Source of the DNA: Bimuria novae-zelandiae CBS 107.79
Lineage: Eukaryota; Ascomycota; Dothideomycetes; Pleosporales; Didymosphaeriaceae
Direction: 5' to 3'
NCBI GenBank assembly: GCA_010015655.1
Contig: ML976768.1
Location: forward strand, 84,934-148,933
DNA: 64,000 nucleotides
Shown here: positions 1-8,799 of the stretch, in pieces
How the letters are laid out: each line of letters opens with the position of its first letter
Numbering within the stretch: the stretch's first letter is position 1
The notes under the pieces: model-generated
What the model saw: the letters and a program-made list of their open reading frames with translations, nothing else
Told to the model about the DNA's origin: nothing
Database searches by the model: none
Translations under genes and position numbers: made by a program

Positions 1-256
1 GCTCTTCATCCTCTACCTTCTCCCACTCCTCTTCAGGAATAAACAGCTCACACTCGCTCCTTGCAGCGATACAACCAGCACAACAACCAGACGCAGTATC
101 CACGAAACAACAAATATTCAGCTTTTCGCAGCGGGTGCAGCGGAAAGGCATCTCCTTACTACTCCCTTTAACACGACGAATGCGATCACGCCGCTCTTAG
201 GTCGAAGTCTTCTTGCGAGGCGCGCGCGCTTTACGGGGCTTAGGATCCTTAGGCAT
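1..256 (-). pseudogene. Antisense zinc-cluster ORF of a Ty3/gypsy element (3' end off window)
   Basis: Minus-strand frame starting at an ATG (codon 254-256) and running off the left edge. A basic Lys/Arg/Pro-rich N-terminus is followed by six cysteines spaced CX2CX6CX8CX2CX6C, then an acidic Glu-rich stretch. The spacing fits the fungal Zn2Cys6 DNA-binding cluster. One in-frame TAA (197-199) interrupts the frame between the basic start and the cysteine cluster; a single C-to-T change from CAA explains it. The ORF begins 131 bp from the inner edge of the LTR at 388-767 and points away from it, opposite to the orientation given by the polypurine tract at 372-387. A TATA-like AT stretch lies about 55-60 bp upstream of the ATG. 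The function is not established; DNA binding is inferred only from the cysteine pattern. The ORF at 58423-58938 has the same arrangement. Confidence 0.6.
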
Positions 257-371
257 AGTCAGGAAGGCACTAAGACCAGAACGCGAAAACAGCGACTCAC
301 GCGAGTATTTATATGCGACAACCATATCTGCAGCCAGGGGGCGCGGAACGAGGATACCAAGGACGCTATCT

Positions 372-387
372 AGAAGAGGGGAGGTGA
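372..387 (+). promoter_or_regulatory. Polypurine tract of Ty3/gypsy element
   Basis: AGAAGAGGGGAGGTGA lies directly before an LTR beginning TGTTAGG. A purine run in this position is the plus-strand DNA priming site of LTR retrotransposons. It makes the adjacent LTR the 3' LTR of a plus-oriented element whose body lies off the left edge. Confidence 0.65.
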
Positions 388-767
388 TGTTAGGATCTGA
401 ACATGTATGGGACGCGGAGGACCAACGGGCCCTCAGCGGGGGTGACACTTGGTGGGGTTGCGCAACCGAGATCACGTGATGTACCATCCAGCCAAGACAT
501 ACCATCNNNNNNNNNNNNNNNNNNNNNNNNNNNNNNNNNNNNNNNNNNNNNNNNNNNNNNNNNNNNNNNNNNNNNNNNNNNNNNNNNNNNNNNNNNNNNN
601 NNNNNNNNNNNNNNNNNNNNNNNNNNNNNNNNNNNNNNNNNNNNNNNNNNNAACGCCCCAGTGACAAGCGCAAGCTATCACTACAACCTCTCCCGTCCTA
701 CCAGTATTCTTGCCCGAGAACCAACCTTTACCCCTATAGGGATTAGCTATCCTTCTAGGACTTAACA
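388..767 (+). repeat. 3' LTR of a Ty3/gypsy element (contains assembly gap)
   Basis: Begins TGTTAGG and ends CTTAACA. The parts on both sides of the N run match, in inverted orientation, the two ends of the solo LTR at 4182-4639: the promoter-side block with the ACATGTAT motif, and the other end with the GGTTGGTTCTCGGGCA motif. The true length cannot be read because 145 positions are N; the solo copy is 458 bp. The first 250 bp or so of the LTR starting at 51790 is also related. Confidence 0.75.
507..651. other. Assembly gap (145 N)
   Basis: Run of undetermined bases inside the LTR. Its size may be a placeholder. Reading frames crossing it are meaningless. Confidence 0.99.
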
Positions 768-1010
768 CCTATTAAGGAAAGAGTAGGCTTAGTTAAATTA
801 AAAACTATTATTAAGAACTAGGAGGTATATAAGTAGTCGTACTTAATTTTATTTTTAGTAAAAATAGTATTATAAACTTAAGTAAAAGTAAGGAGAATAG
901 TAGCGTAACGTTTTAAAAAAAGTAAAAGGGCAAAACTAAAAAAGAGTAGTTTAGTTATTCTTTTTTCTCTTTAGTTATAGTAAGTAGGTTTAACAGTGGT
1001 TCCTTCTTTC
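768..1010. other. AT-rich spacer between retroelements
   Basis: TA-rich sequence without an open frame, between the LTR ending at 767 and the next LTR starting at 1011. It looks like RIP-degraded repeat DNA. No feature recognised. Confidence 0.6.
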
Positions 1011-1257
1011 TGTAACGGCCAGCAAGATATAGCCTTGCGGCTGATGGATTGGCGCTATGTACAAAGACTCAAAGCTAAAGAAGAGAAAGGGATCGAGGGG
1101 GCCGAGTAGGCGGCATATAGTCTGCCGCTATCTAGTAACTGCCATCTTAATGCTGCGACTGCCTTCCCAGTGTAGCAGCTGCCATCACAGCGTGGCAGCT
1201 ACCATCCATCGCCCTTGTGACGATGCCCAGATCACAACAAGTCCCACGATCGTCACA
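1011..1257 (-). repeat. 3' LTR of gypsy-1
   Basis: Starts TGTAACGG and probably ends CGTCACA at 1257. It is followed on the plus strand by TTACCCCCACCC, which on the minus strand is a purine-rich tract in the right place for the polypurine primer. The first 165 bp are repeated at 7287-7451. The inner edge at 1257 is inferred from the TG...CA rule and the purine tract, since the other copy is truncated. Confidence 0.6.
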
Positions 1258-4181
1258 TTACCCCCACCCAAAACCGAGCATGCGATACCGAGCAGTAGTA
1301 TCTTAGCTATTTATATTATAGCCTATTCCTTCTAGCATGCTTTCGTCCCTCTAAAACTGCCTTATTATCGTTGTTATAATCTAGGGTGAAGACTTCGTCT
1401 ATAGTAGCCCTTATCCATTCTTATAGCCGGACTAGTGGTCCCGGAGCATCTGGCTAGCGGCGGTAAAAGTCCTCTAGCGCCCCAGGGGCGTTGCGTAAGT
1501 CTCGCGCGGGGTACCCAGTATCATCTGGGTCCTATCCGCGCCAGGCCACTTGGTATTATAACTCCTTCTATTAACTATATAATCGTAAGTCTTTAACTTA
1601 TTCTACTTTATATTTAGGTTCTCTATTTATCTCTTTTACTTATAGTTTATCTTAATACTAGCTTAAAAGTAAGTCGTTTACTACCTTGCGTAAGCAATTA
1701 GCGGAAAAAAGGTTTACTATTTTATAAATAGGTAAAAAGTTAAAGATATAGCTATAGCCTCTTTCTTCTAATATTTTAAAAGGACTAACTAACTATAACT
1801 TAAGTTTTATTATTAGGGCGTCTATAGCAAAGCCCTTTTTACGTAAAAATATACTATTTTTAATTAAAAAGTTTATTAACTATTTTTTTAACCTAGATTA
1901 CTTACTAAGTCCAAGTTATTTTAGCTACTTTTTTAGTAGTCTTATAAACCTTTTATATACGTTTTAGCAAGGCTCGTGCCCTTTAGGCTTAAGTAGTATT
2001 ATTTACTATATCTTATAAATCTATTAATAGTAATAAGGGGTTCTAGACTTCCCTACCTATAATAAGCGTTAATAGGATTATACTAATTATAAAGTGCTAT
2101 AAGGAGTTATGCGTAAATTTTAGTGCTAGTAAGTACGTACTCTAGTTATTCTAGTATTAGTTAATATAAAAATATAGTCTTTAATTTAGTTTTTAGTTTA
2201 TAACTTTTATTACTTTTTACGTTTATAGATAATATAAGCTGCTATAACGGTGTTATATTTATATTAATTTATTAATTTTTACTATAAATCCTAAAATAAA
2301 GGGTCCTATATTATTAGTTAACTATAAGTTAGTATAGGTAATAATAGTACCACATGGCGAGAATCTCACTAGTGTTATTCTTACGGCCTGGTAGTGTGAC
2401 GAGCAGGCGGCTAAACTTGTAGATAAAGGCCTATATATAGTTATAGCTAAATTAATCCTTTAGTATATCTTTCCTGTCTACCACAACCTATTACCAGACC
2501 TTAGAGGGTATTAGTAAAGGATAAAGTAGGCCTAGTAACTTGTCTCGGGCCACCTTGTTCCTTTAGTAGTTATAATAGTTTTTAATATATCTTTAGATGT
2601 CGCGCTTTATTTCTAGCTGTGTATAGTCTTTACAGAGCATATAGATAGCCTTATTCTATCTTAGGGATATAAAAACCTTTAGTTTATAAGCTTTATAAAT
2701 AAATGTCGCATACAGGTGTATGCGGCTGTTAGTTATAGTATTTAAAATAAATAGCTAGCTATTATTTTAAGACCCTTATAAATAATAAGAGCTCTTTTCT
2801 TAGATTAGATTAACTAAATTAGCTTTTTAGAGTTTTTTTAGGGTTTCCTCTTTAGCCTCTATAGCTATAATAGCAAAATCTAATTTTTTAAGAAAAATTA
2901 AAGCTATAGTGCGCTCCTCCGCTTTATAGGCTTTTACTATTAGTAACTTAGCTATTTTTTATAATAAAATATTAGTTACTATATTTTTTTAGCCTAGTTA
3001 ATAAGTAAAGGTTAGGTTAAAGTTAAAAAGAAACTCGGCCTAGCAAATTTATTATTATAATAATATTTTTTAATTCATAAAGTAGGCTAGCGCCTAGTAG
3101 TTAGTAATAACAAAAAACTATAATTTAACTAGCTTAGAATACTAGTACTTTAACGTTTAGACTATAGCTATTAAATTTTAGTCCTAGATAGGGTATGCTC
3201 TCTTAGCGAGAGACATAATCTTAAAGAAATAACCTATAGGCTTCCACACAGTATCTTCCTATTGCTGCTAGATAACTCCGCCTGTAGCGTTATAGGAGGC
3301 ATTAGTTTCTACTTTAGTTAATTAATCTGGCTTAAAGAAGGCTAGGACGGATATAGAATAGGCTACTTTTTTTATTACTTTAAAAGCTTATTACCACTTC
3401 TTTCCTATCTCCTATTTTGCATCTTATTTTAGTAGTTAATTTAATAGCTTAGCTATATTACTAGCGTAATAATAGAACATCTAAATATAGTAATATAGGC
3501 TAGTAAAGAACGAAATTATAGATTTATTATTAAGGTTTTTAAACTTTTAGTTCTTAATAGCTTTAACTTTTTAAGGGTTAATATAGATACTAACGCTAGC
3601 TTCTATTACTATACCTAAGTAATTTACCTTAGCTACGCTAAATCGTGACTTCTTAATATTTTCTTAGAGATTTACTTAGTTAAGGTAGTAAATTACTTTT
3701 TCTACTTATAGCTAGTATTCTTTCTTAGTTTTTAAGTAAATTAATACGTTATCGACGTATGTGCTCGCGCAAAAATCTAATAATTTATTAATTTAGTAAT
3801 TAATAAAGGCTTAAAACTATGTAAGGCCTACTTTTAGTCTAAAAGGGAGGACTTTCTACTAAAAGGTACTAAACCTAGTGCGGAAAGCCGTTAGATACTA
3901 AAAGCCTACTTCTAGTTATAGGTAATAAAAGGCTTAAATTATATTAATTTTAGTAAATAGTCGGGCGTTATAATAGTTAAAGATCGTGTCCACTATCCAT
4001 ATTACGGGAAAAATATAACTCTTAAGATAGATATTTATCTAGTAGTAATTAATATAGAATTATTAATCTTTTAAATATAGTTTTAGGGTAAATAGGACAG
4101 GAGCTGCGTGTAGTTTATAGTATAATTTAATAAAGTTAATTTTAAGAAGCTTATTAATAGTTTTCTTCTTTAATAAAAGAT
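1258..4181 (-). pseudogene. Degraded pol (RT, RNase H, integrase, chromodomain-like tail) of gypsy-1
   Basis: Minus-strand translation around 3740-3780 gives the reverse transcriptase active-site motif YVDNVLIYL, where Ty3/gypsy enzymes have YxDD[IV]L[IV]Y. Flanking segments read as broken RT. At about 1390-1560 the minus strand reads as a chromodomain-like C-terminus (ARDLRNAPGALEDFY), with stops where Trp or Gln would be expected. RNase H and integrase lie between by position only; I could not pick out confident catalytic residues there. Stops are almost all TAA/TAG. The RT frame continues beyond the solo LTR inserted at 4182. Confidence 0.65.
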
Positions 4182-4644
4182 TGTTAAGATCCCAAAGAGG
4201 TAGCTATTCTCTAAGGGGCTAAGGTTGGTTCTCGGGCAGGAGTACTAGTAGGACGGGAAAGGGTTATAGTGATAGCTTGCGCCTGTCACTAAAGGCGTTA
4301 GTATTAAAGGTGTGTATAGTATAATCAAATTAACAAGGTTGCTTATTTAGATCTAAATAATAGATTAATAAACAGGTTAAACACGAATGCCTTAAGGGTA
4401 TTCGTGTGGGTTTATATATAAGAGGGGTAAACCTTACCGTCTATCTCTCTTTCTATTGTCCCTAGATTCTGATAGATGGTCGCGCCGTCCGTGGATGGTG
4501 CACCTTCCACAATCTTGGCAGGATGGTATGTCTTGGCTAGATGGTACATCACGTGACCCCGGTTACGCGACCCCGCCGAGTGTCACTTCTACTAAGGCCC
4601 GTTGGTCCTCCGCGTTCCATACATGTTCAGATCCTAACAAAGAT
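4177..4644 (-). mobile_element. Solo LTR (458 bp) inserted in gypsy-1 pol
   Basis: TGTTAAGATCCC...GATCCTAACA (4182-4639) is flanked by identical 5 bp copies AAGAT (4177-4181 and 4640-4644), a retroviral-type target duplication. No internal region remains, so it is the product of LTR-LTR recombination. It matches the LTR at 388-767 in inverted orientation, hence minus orientation by the polypurine tract there. It is less AT-rich at its right half than the element it sits in. Confidence 0.85.
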
Positions 4645-7286
4645 ATTATACTAGCGTGCGATAGGTTAGCGGGCCTATAGCTAGTAAAGGCTTTTTAAGC
4701 TCTAGTACCACGTCCTCGCTAGGATAATGGGCTAGCAAAGTATTAGCTTCCTTTTTAAAGAAGAAACCCTTTAAATATATAATTAGCTTTAGGATCTTCC
4801 TTCTTATAGTGTTAATATATTTAGGGTTTTCTTATTTAGGAAACAGGATTACTTTGCCGTCGTAGGTCTTTTAGGCTTATTATATATTAGCAAGGCATAT
4901 CTCTTTAGTATTATTTTCTTATCTATCTAGCTCTAGTAGGATAGCTTTTATAGGTATAAGGTAAATAGTTTATTTTTATCGTGCAAAACCCTTCTCCTCC
5001 TAGTAAATCTTATAGACTAAAGCCCGTTACTCCATTCTATTAGTTAGGGCTATTTAATTAGGTGGCTTAAGGACTATTACTAGGACTAATTTTAGTATCT
5101 TATTAATAGAGTCTTAGAGGTGCTATGCAAGGTTTTTTATCCTCTATTCTCTCTTTTCTTAATTTAATTTGCTAATTAGCCGTTTATATCGTTAAGGACG
5201 ACTATTATTAATATTAAAAGCAATAATAAGAGGCTCTTTATTACTAGGTTTAAGTGTTATTATTACTAGCGTTTGTTGCTTAGCTAGTATCTCCTTAACA
5301 ATAGGATCTTTCTACTATTAGCTTAGAATATAGTACTACTAATAAAAGCCATTTACTAGCTTGTCCCCTTAATAAGTATTAGTTTAGTAATTAGAGTTAA
5401 TTTAGCTATAATGAAAAGTAAGGGGTAGTAGTTTAATTGCCTAGGCAAACCTAGCTAAGGCTAATTTATTATCTAGCTAGACTAGATTTATTCTTTTATA
5501 GCCTAGATAGAGGCGTTAGCTGCATAACTATCTTATCCTTATAAAGACCTCGTGTGTGGACTTAATAATATAGAACTCTGAATCTAGGAAGAGACGTCTA
5601 TTAATCTTAAAAGATACTACTATTTTTATTTCTACTTAGTCCCTCTTAACTCCTTAATAGTTCTTAAGGACTAAAAATTTACTTATTTTTATAATATAAG
5701 CGCCTAATTATTTCTACGCTTAAGTAGTAGCTCACTTATTAATAATTAATACTACTATTACTTTTATATCTAATAGTACTATAATAGAAAAGCGGGTGCT
5801 ATTTACTTTAATTTTAGCTAAATAGCTAAAAGTTTTATATTTATATTTCCTATTACTACGCCCTAAGGATCCTAGTTTAACTATTAAAAAGTTTTTTAAT
5901 AGTTTTACTTATATTTTAAATTAGAAGTAGAATTAGTTTTTAGTCTTTTTACTACTACTATAGTGTTGTGGGTCGCCTTCTTTAAACATTTAGCTATAAT
6001 GTGGCCCTATTCTCCGTACTAGAAGCGGGTACCTGTAAGTAAATAAGTTTTATGCTCTAATAAAGATAGTCGCGTTATTAATTTATTAGTAAGCGTATAG
6101 TCTATTCTAATAGAGTTACCTCTAGCCCTCTAGTCGGTTTATTTAGATATCTTAACAGGGTAACCACCCTTAGTCTTATTTAGTAGAAGGCTTGCATCGC
6201 GTTTAGCCACTTATTTCTCGTAGGCGCGTTGTTTAGCATAGGCCACATTTGTCACCTTATAATAGAATACTTTATAGCTAACGCCGGGGTCGCGCGTGAG
6301 ACATATTAGACTTATATTTATATTAGACGGTAGGTGCTCTTATAAGATACCTTTTAGCGCTCTACGTGTCTTGCTAGCCTATTTTATAAGCTAGTTAAAG
6401 GTACTAATAAAGGTAGTAATATTAGAATTAGGTCCTAAGTTATACTCTAACCTTACTAAGGTAGCTTAAACTTTACTAATATAATATATATTTCTAAAGG
6501 CAGCGTTAAGGTATTAAATTATCTTAGTTAGGCTCTTAAATAGATTAGTCTTAAATACCTATTAAGCAGAAATTATTCTATATACTAAACTTTTTAAATA
6601 ACTAACTAAATATATTATCTGGCTCTTTTTAGTGCGCTAAATATTTATATCTTTTTTATACTTATTCTTTATTCTAGTAATCTAGTCCTTAAATTAAAGA
6701 TTACTCTAGATATCTAAGAACTTAGGAGGGTTAGCTTTATATTCTTTAGCTTTATTATTATATAGGTAGCTATACTACATAAAGTTAACATTAATAGGCT
6801 TAAAGGCCTTTACTATAAATATGCCTAATAGCTTAAAATTGCCTAGGCTAAAAGCGCTATCTACTAGTATAGGCTCTTACTATTACTACGTTATCTTATT
6901 ATTTTAATTATTTTATATAGCTGTTTAACTAGCTTGCACTATTACTAACTTAGCCTATAATAATTAGACTAGGGCCTAAAGTTTATCTATTTTTAGCTAG
7001 TTTACTACTTTAGTAGCTTTAGGCAATGCTTTGTGTGCGTTTTTTTTAATTAACTTTAGCTAATATAAGAGTAAATAGTATTTCTACTTTATTATTTTCC
7101 TCTATTAGTGGCAGGTTTAATTATACTAACTAGTAGCTTATAAAATAGTCTATACTTGCACTCTTATAAGCGTGTACTTTTATAAGGGTAATTAAAAATT
7201 AAAATGCGTATTTATTAATTGCTTATTAGTAAGAGGAGTAAGAGTATTTATTAATTACTTTACAGCGAGAGAGGAGCTTTAAGTAG
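4645..7286 (-). pseudogene. Degraded gag/protease half of gypsy-1
   Basis: TA-rich remains on the minus strand between the solo LTR and the 5' LTR. Around 5985-6035 a zinc-knuckle-like stretch (GHIIAKC with upstream Gly-Glu) marks the end of Gag. The first ligand position cannot be recognised. Upstream sequence toward 7286 should be Gag and downstream sequence toward 4645 protease and the start of RT, by element order only. No open frame longer than a few dozen codons survives. Confidence 0.5.
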
Positions 7287-7451
7287 TGTAATAGCTAGCA
7301 AGATATAGCCTTGCGGCTAATAGATTGGCGCTATATACAAAGACTTAAAGCTAAAGAAGAGAAAGGGATCGAGGGGGCCGAGTAGGCGGCATATAGTCTG
7401 CCGCTATCTAGTAACTGCCATCTCAATGCTGTGACTGCCTTCCCAGTGTAG
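7287..7451 (-). repeat. Truncated 5' LTR of gypsy-1
   Basis: Matches 1011-1175 without indels; most mismatches are C/T or G/A. The match ends abruptly at the TGTAG around 7447-7451, and the next sequence belongs to a different, less mutated repeat. About 80 bp of the LTR is therefore missing. Confidence 0.75.
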
Positions 7452-7761
7452 CTGCATGCCAAGAGAATCTCTGGAGATCTCCATGGAGAAATGGAACGGA
7501 GTAAATGGATATCCATATCTGTCCATGTACATCACTGCTTTGCTCAACCACTGGATGTAAGCTAGTTCAGCGACCCCATCGTGAGTCTCTTCAACCAACA
7601 TGACGCTCCCTTTATGTTTTCAAACAGAAAGCGATGGTGGAATTCATAGTTTGGAGGTTGGGGTTCTGTATATGCGTCGTCATGAACATATTCTTACTCT
7701 GCTATTATTTCCTCGGCCTTCGTATCTGGACAGTTATCCACTTCGTCAGTCTCCTATTATG

Positions 7762-8630
7762 CTACGAGCTCAAGTGTATCCCTGCTTTCCCCGGCCTCAT
7801 TCTTATCCGGACCGTAGCAACCGGTGAAACTTGGGGGGACCGATACCACATCCTCGTCTTCATGTTCGCTCGATTCCTCGCTATCTTATATGCTCTCATA
7901 ATCGGTCTCATAGTTCTCTCATAATCGCTCTCATAGTTTCTCTCATAATCGCTCTTACACAGCCTCTTATACTCGCTCCCACGCTCCCTCTTATACTCGT
8001 TCTCACACTCCCTCCTATACTCGCTCTCACACGCCCTCTTATACTCGCTCCCACGCTCGCTTTCTTCCTCGTCTTCGTCCCCGTCCTCATAAATGTAGGA
8101 TGCCAATTCGCTTGGCTCAAAGCTCGGAGTACGTCTCTCACCCCACCGATACATTATCAAGTAAGCATTAATCTCAGCTTGGTAGTTGTCTGACTCAATG
8201 TTGCACTGGGCAGCGGAAGTGGAAAGTCGCTGGCGGATGATATAGCTCCTCTTGTAAGAACTCCGACATACCAATCGTCGAAAGCCTTAATTGCCTTCTC
8301 GCGCCTTTCTCTGCGCGCCACGTAGGTGAGCAAGTCGTGAAATGGTAGTAGTCGACGTGTCGCGGACCTCGGAGGTGGCGAAGCGACATCGCGCATCTGT
8401 TTTGCTCGGAGCTTCGGGCAGTAAGCCTTCTTGTGCGTGACGTCGCGACAATAAAGGTAACCGCCGAGGGCATTCAAGCGATCGCGCTCTTCAAGGGTGA
8501 GAGTCTGACCAGGTCGTCCTGTGGAGCGCGTGGGATGATGGCGGGAACTAGACTGGGGGACGTTCTGGAGCTCGCTGGGACCAGCGCTAGGATCGGATTC
8601 TGTGTCGAGGCGCGGGCGTTTGTGGCGATG
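7762..8630 (-). pseudogene. gag-like zinc-knuckle fragment, frame-shifted, cut by copia-1
   Basis: One minus-strand frame (from inside the copia LTR down to 8157) contains LTLEERDRLNALG followed by YLYCRDVTHKKAYC, a CCHC zinc knuckle in which the first Cys is replaced by Tyr (a G-to-A change). This is the usual Gag C-terminus of fungal Ty3/gypsy elements. A second minus frame overlaps it (8274 to 7762) and carries an acidic linker and the 8-residue repeat. The two are probably one protein broken by a frameshift around 8160-8270. The N-terminus is cut off at 8630 by the copia element, and the sequence across the element at 13757 continues into AT-rich DNA with an in-frame stop. Base composition is much more balanced than in the flanking elements. 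Confidence 0.55.
7894..8060 (-). repeat. Seven-unit 24 bp tandem repeat encoding 8-residue units
   Basis: Units begin near 7894, 7917, 7941, 7965, 7989, 8013 and 8037. The first is 23 bp and the rest 24 bp. On the minus strand they encode octapeptides such as EYKRERGS, EYKRACES and DYERNYES. The regular spacing without unique spacers makes this a coding minisatellite. It lies in the C-terminal part of the gag-like frame. Confidence 0.85.
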
Positions 8631-8799
8631 TGTCAGATAAGATGCTTGCGTGCGATAAGGTATGATAATTGGTGATAATTGTGTCTTTTTCTCTGTCAAC
8701 TCTGTTGGGTTGGTTTTAACCCCTGGGCTAGTACGATAAGCGCTATAGTCCCTGCTCGATTGTGCAGATCCGACCTCAACGCACTCGTTCTATCTAACA
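8631..8799 (-). repeat. 3' LTR of copia-1
   Basis: TGTCAGATAAG...TCTATCTAACA, 169 bp. It keeps G at most positions where the other LTR has A, so it was hit less by G-to-A change. Confidence 0.9.

Larger units (their letters stand above)
1011..7451 (-). mobile_element. RIP-degraded Ty3/gypsy retrotransposon (gypsy-1)
   Basis: A direct repeat links 1011-1175 to 7287-7451 with no indel (offset 6276) and mostly transition differences; these are the LTRs. Between them minus-strand frames hold, in 5'-3' order for the element, a zinc-knuckle-like stretch (about 5985-6035), a reverse transcriptase core (about 3550-4180) and a chromodomain-like tail (about 1390-1560). Every frame is broken by TAA/TAG and the sequence is extremely TA-rich, as expected after RIP. 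A foreign solo LTR sits in it at 4182-4639. The right LTR stops matching at 7451, so the 5' end is truncated or rearranged. No long open frame survives. Confidence 0.8.

Noticed and set aside
197..673. Minus-strand frame across the N run
   Set aside because: It spans undetermined bases; only the part below 257 has recognisable content and is annotated.
7634..7924. Plus-strand hydrophobic frame resembling a membrane protein
   Set aside because: It is opposite to the gag-like frame, uses pyrimidine-rich strand bias to give hydrophobic residues, and has no motif.
7894..8060. Possible CRISPR-like array
   Set aside because: Units abut without spacers and are translated in frame; it is a coding minisatellite in a eukaryote.
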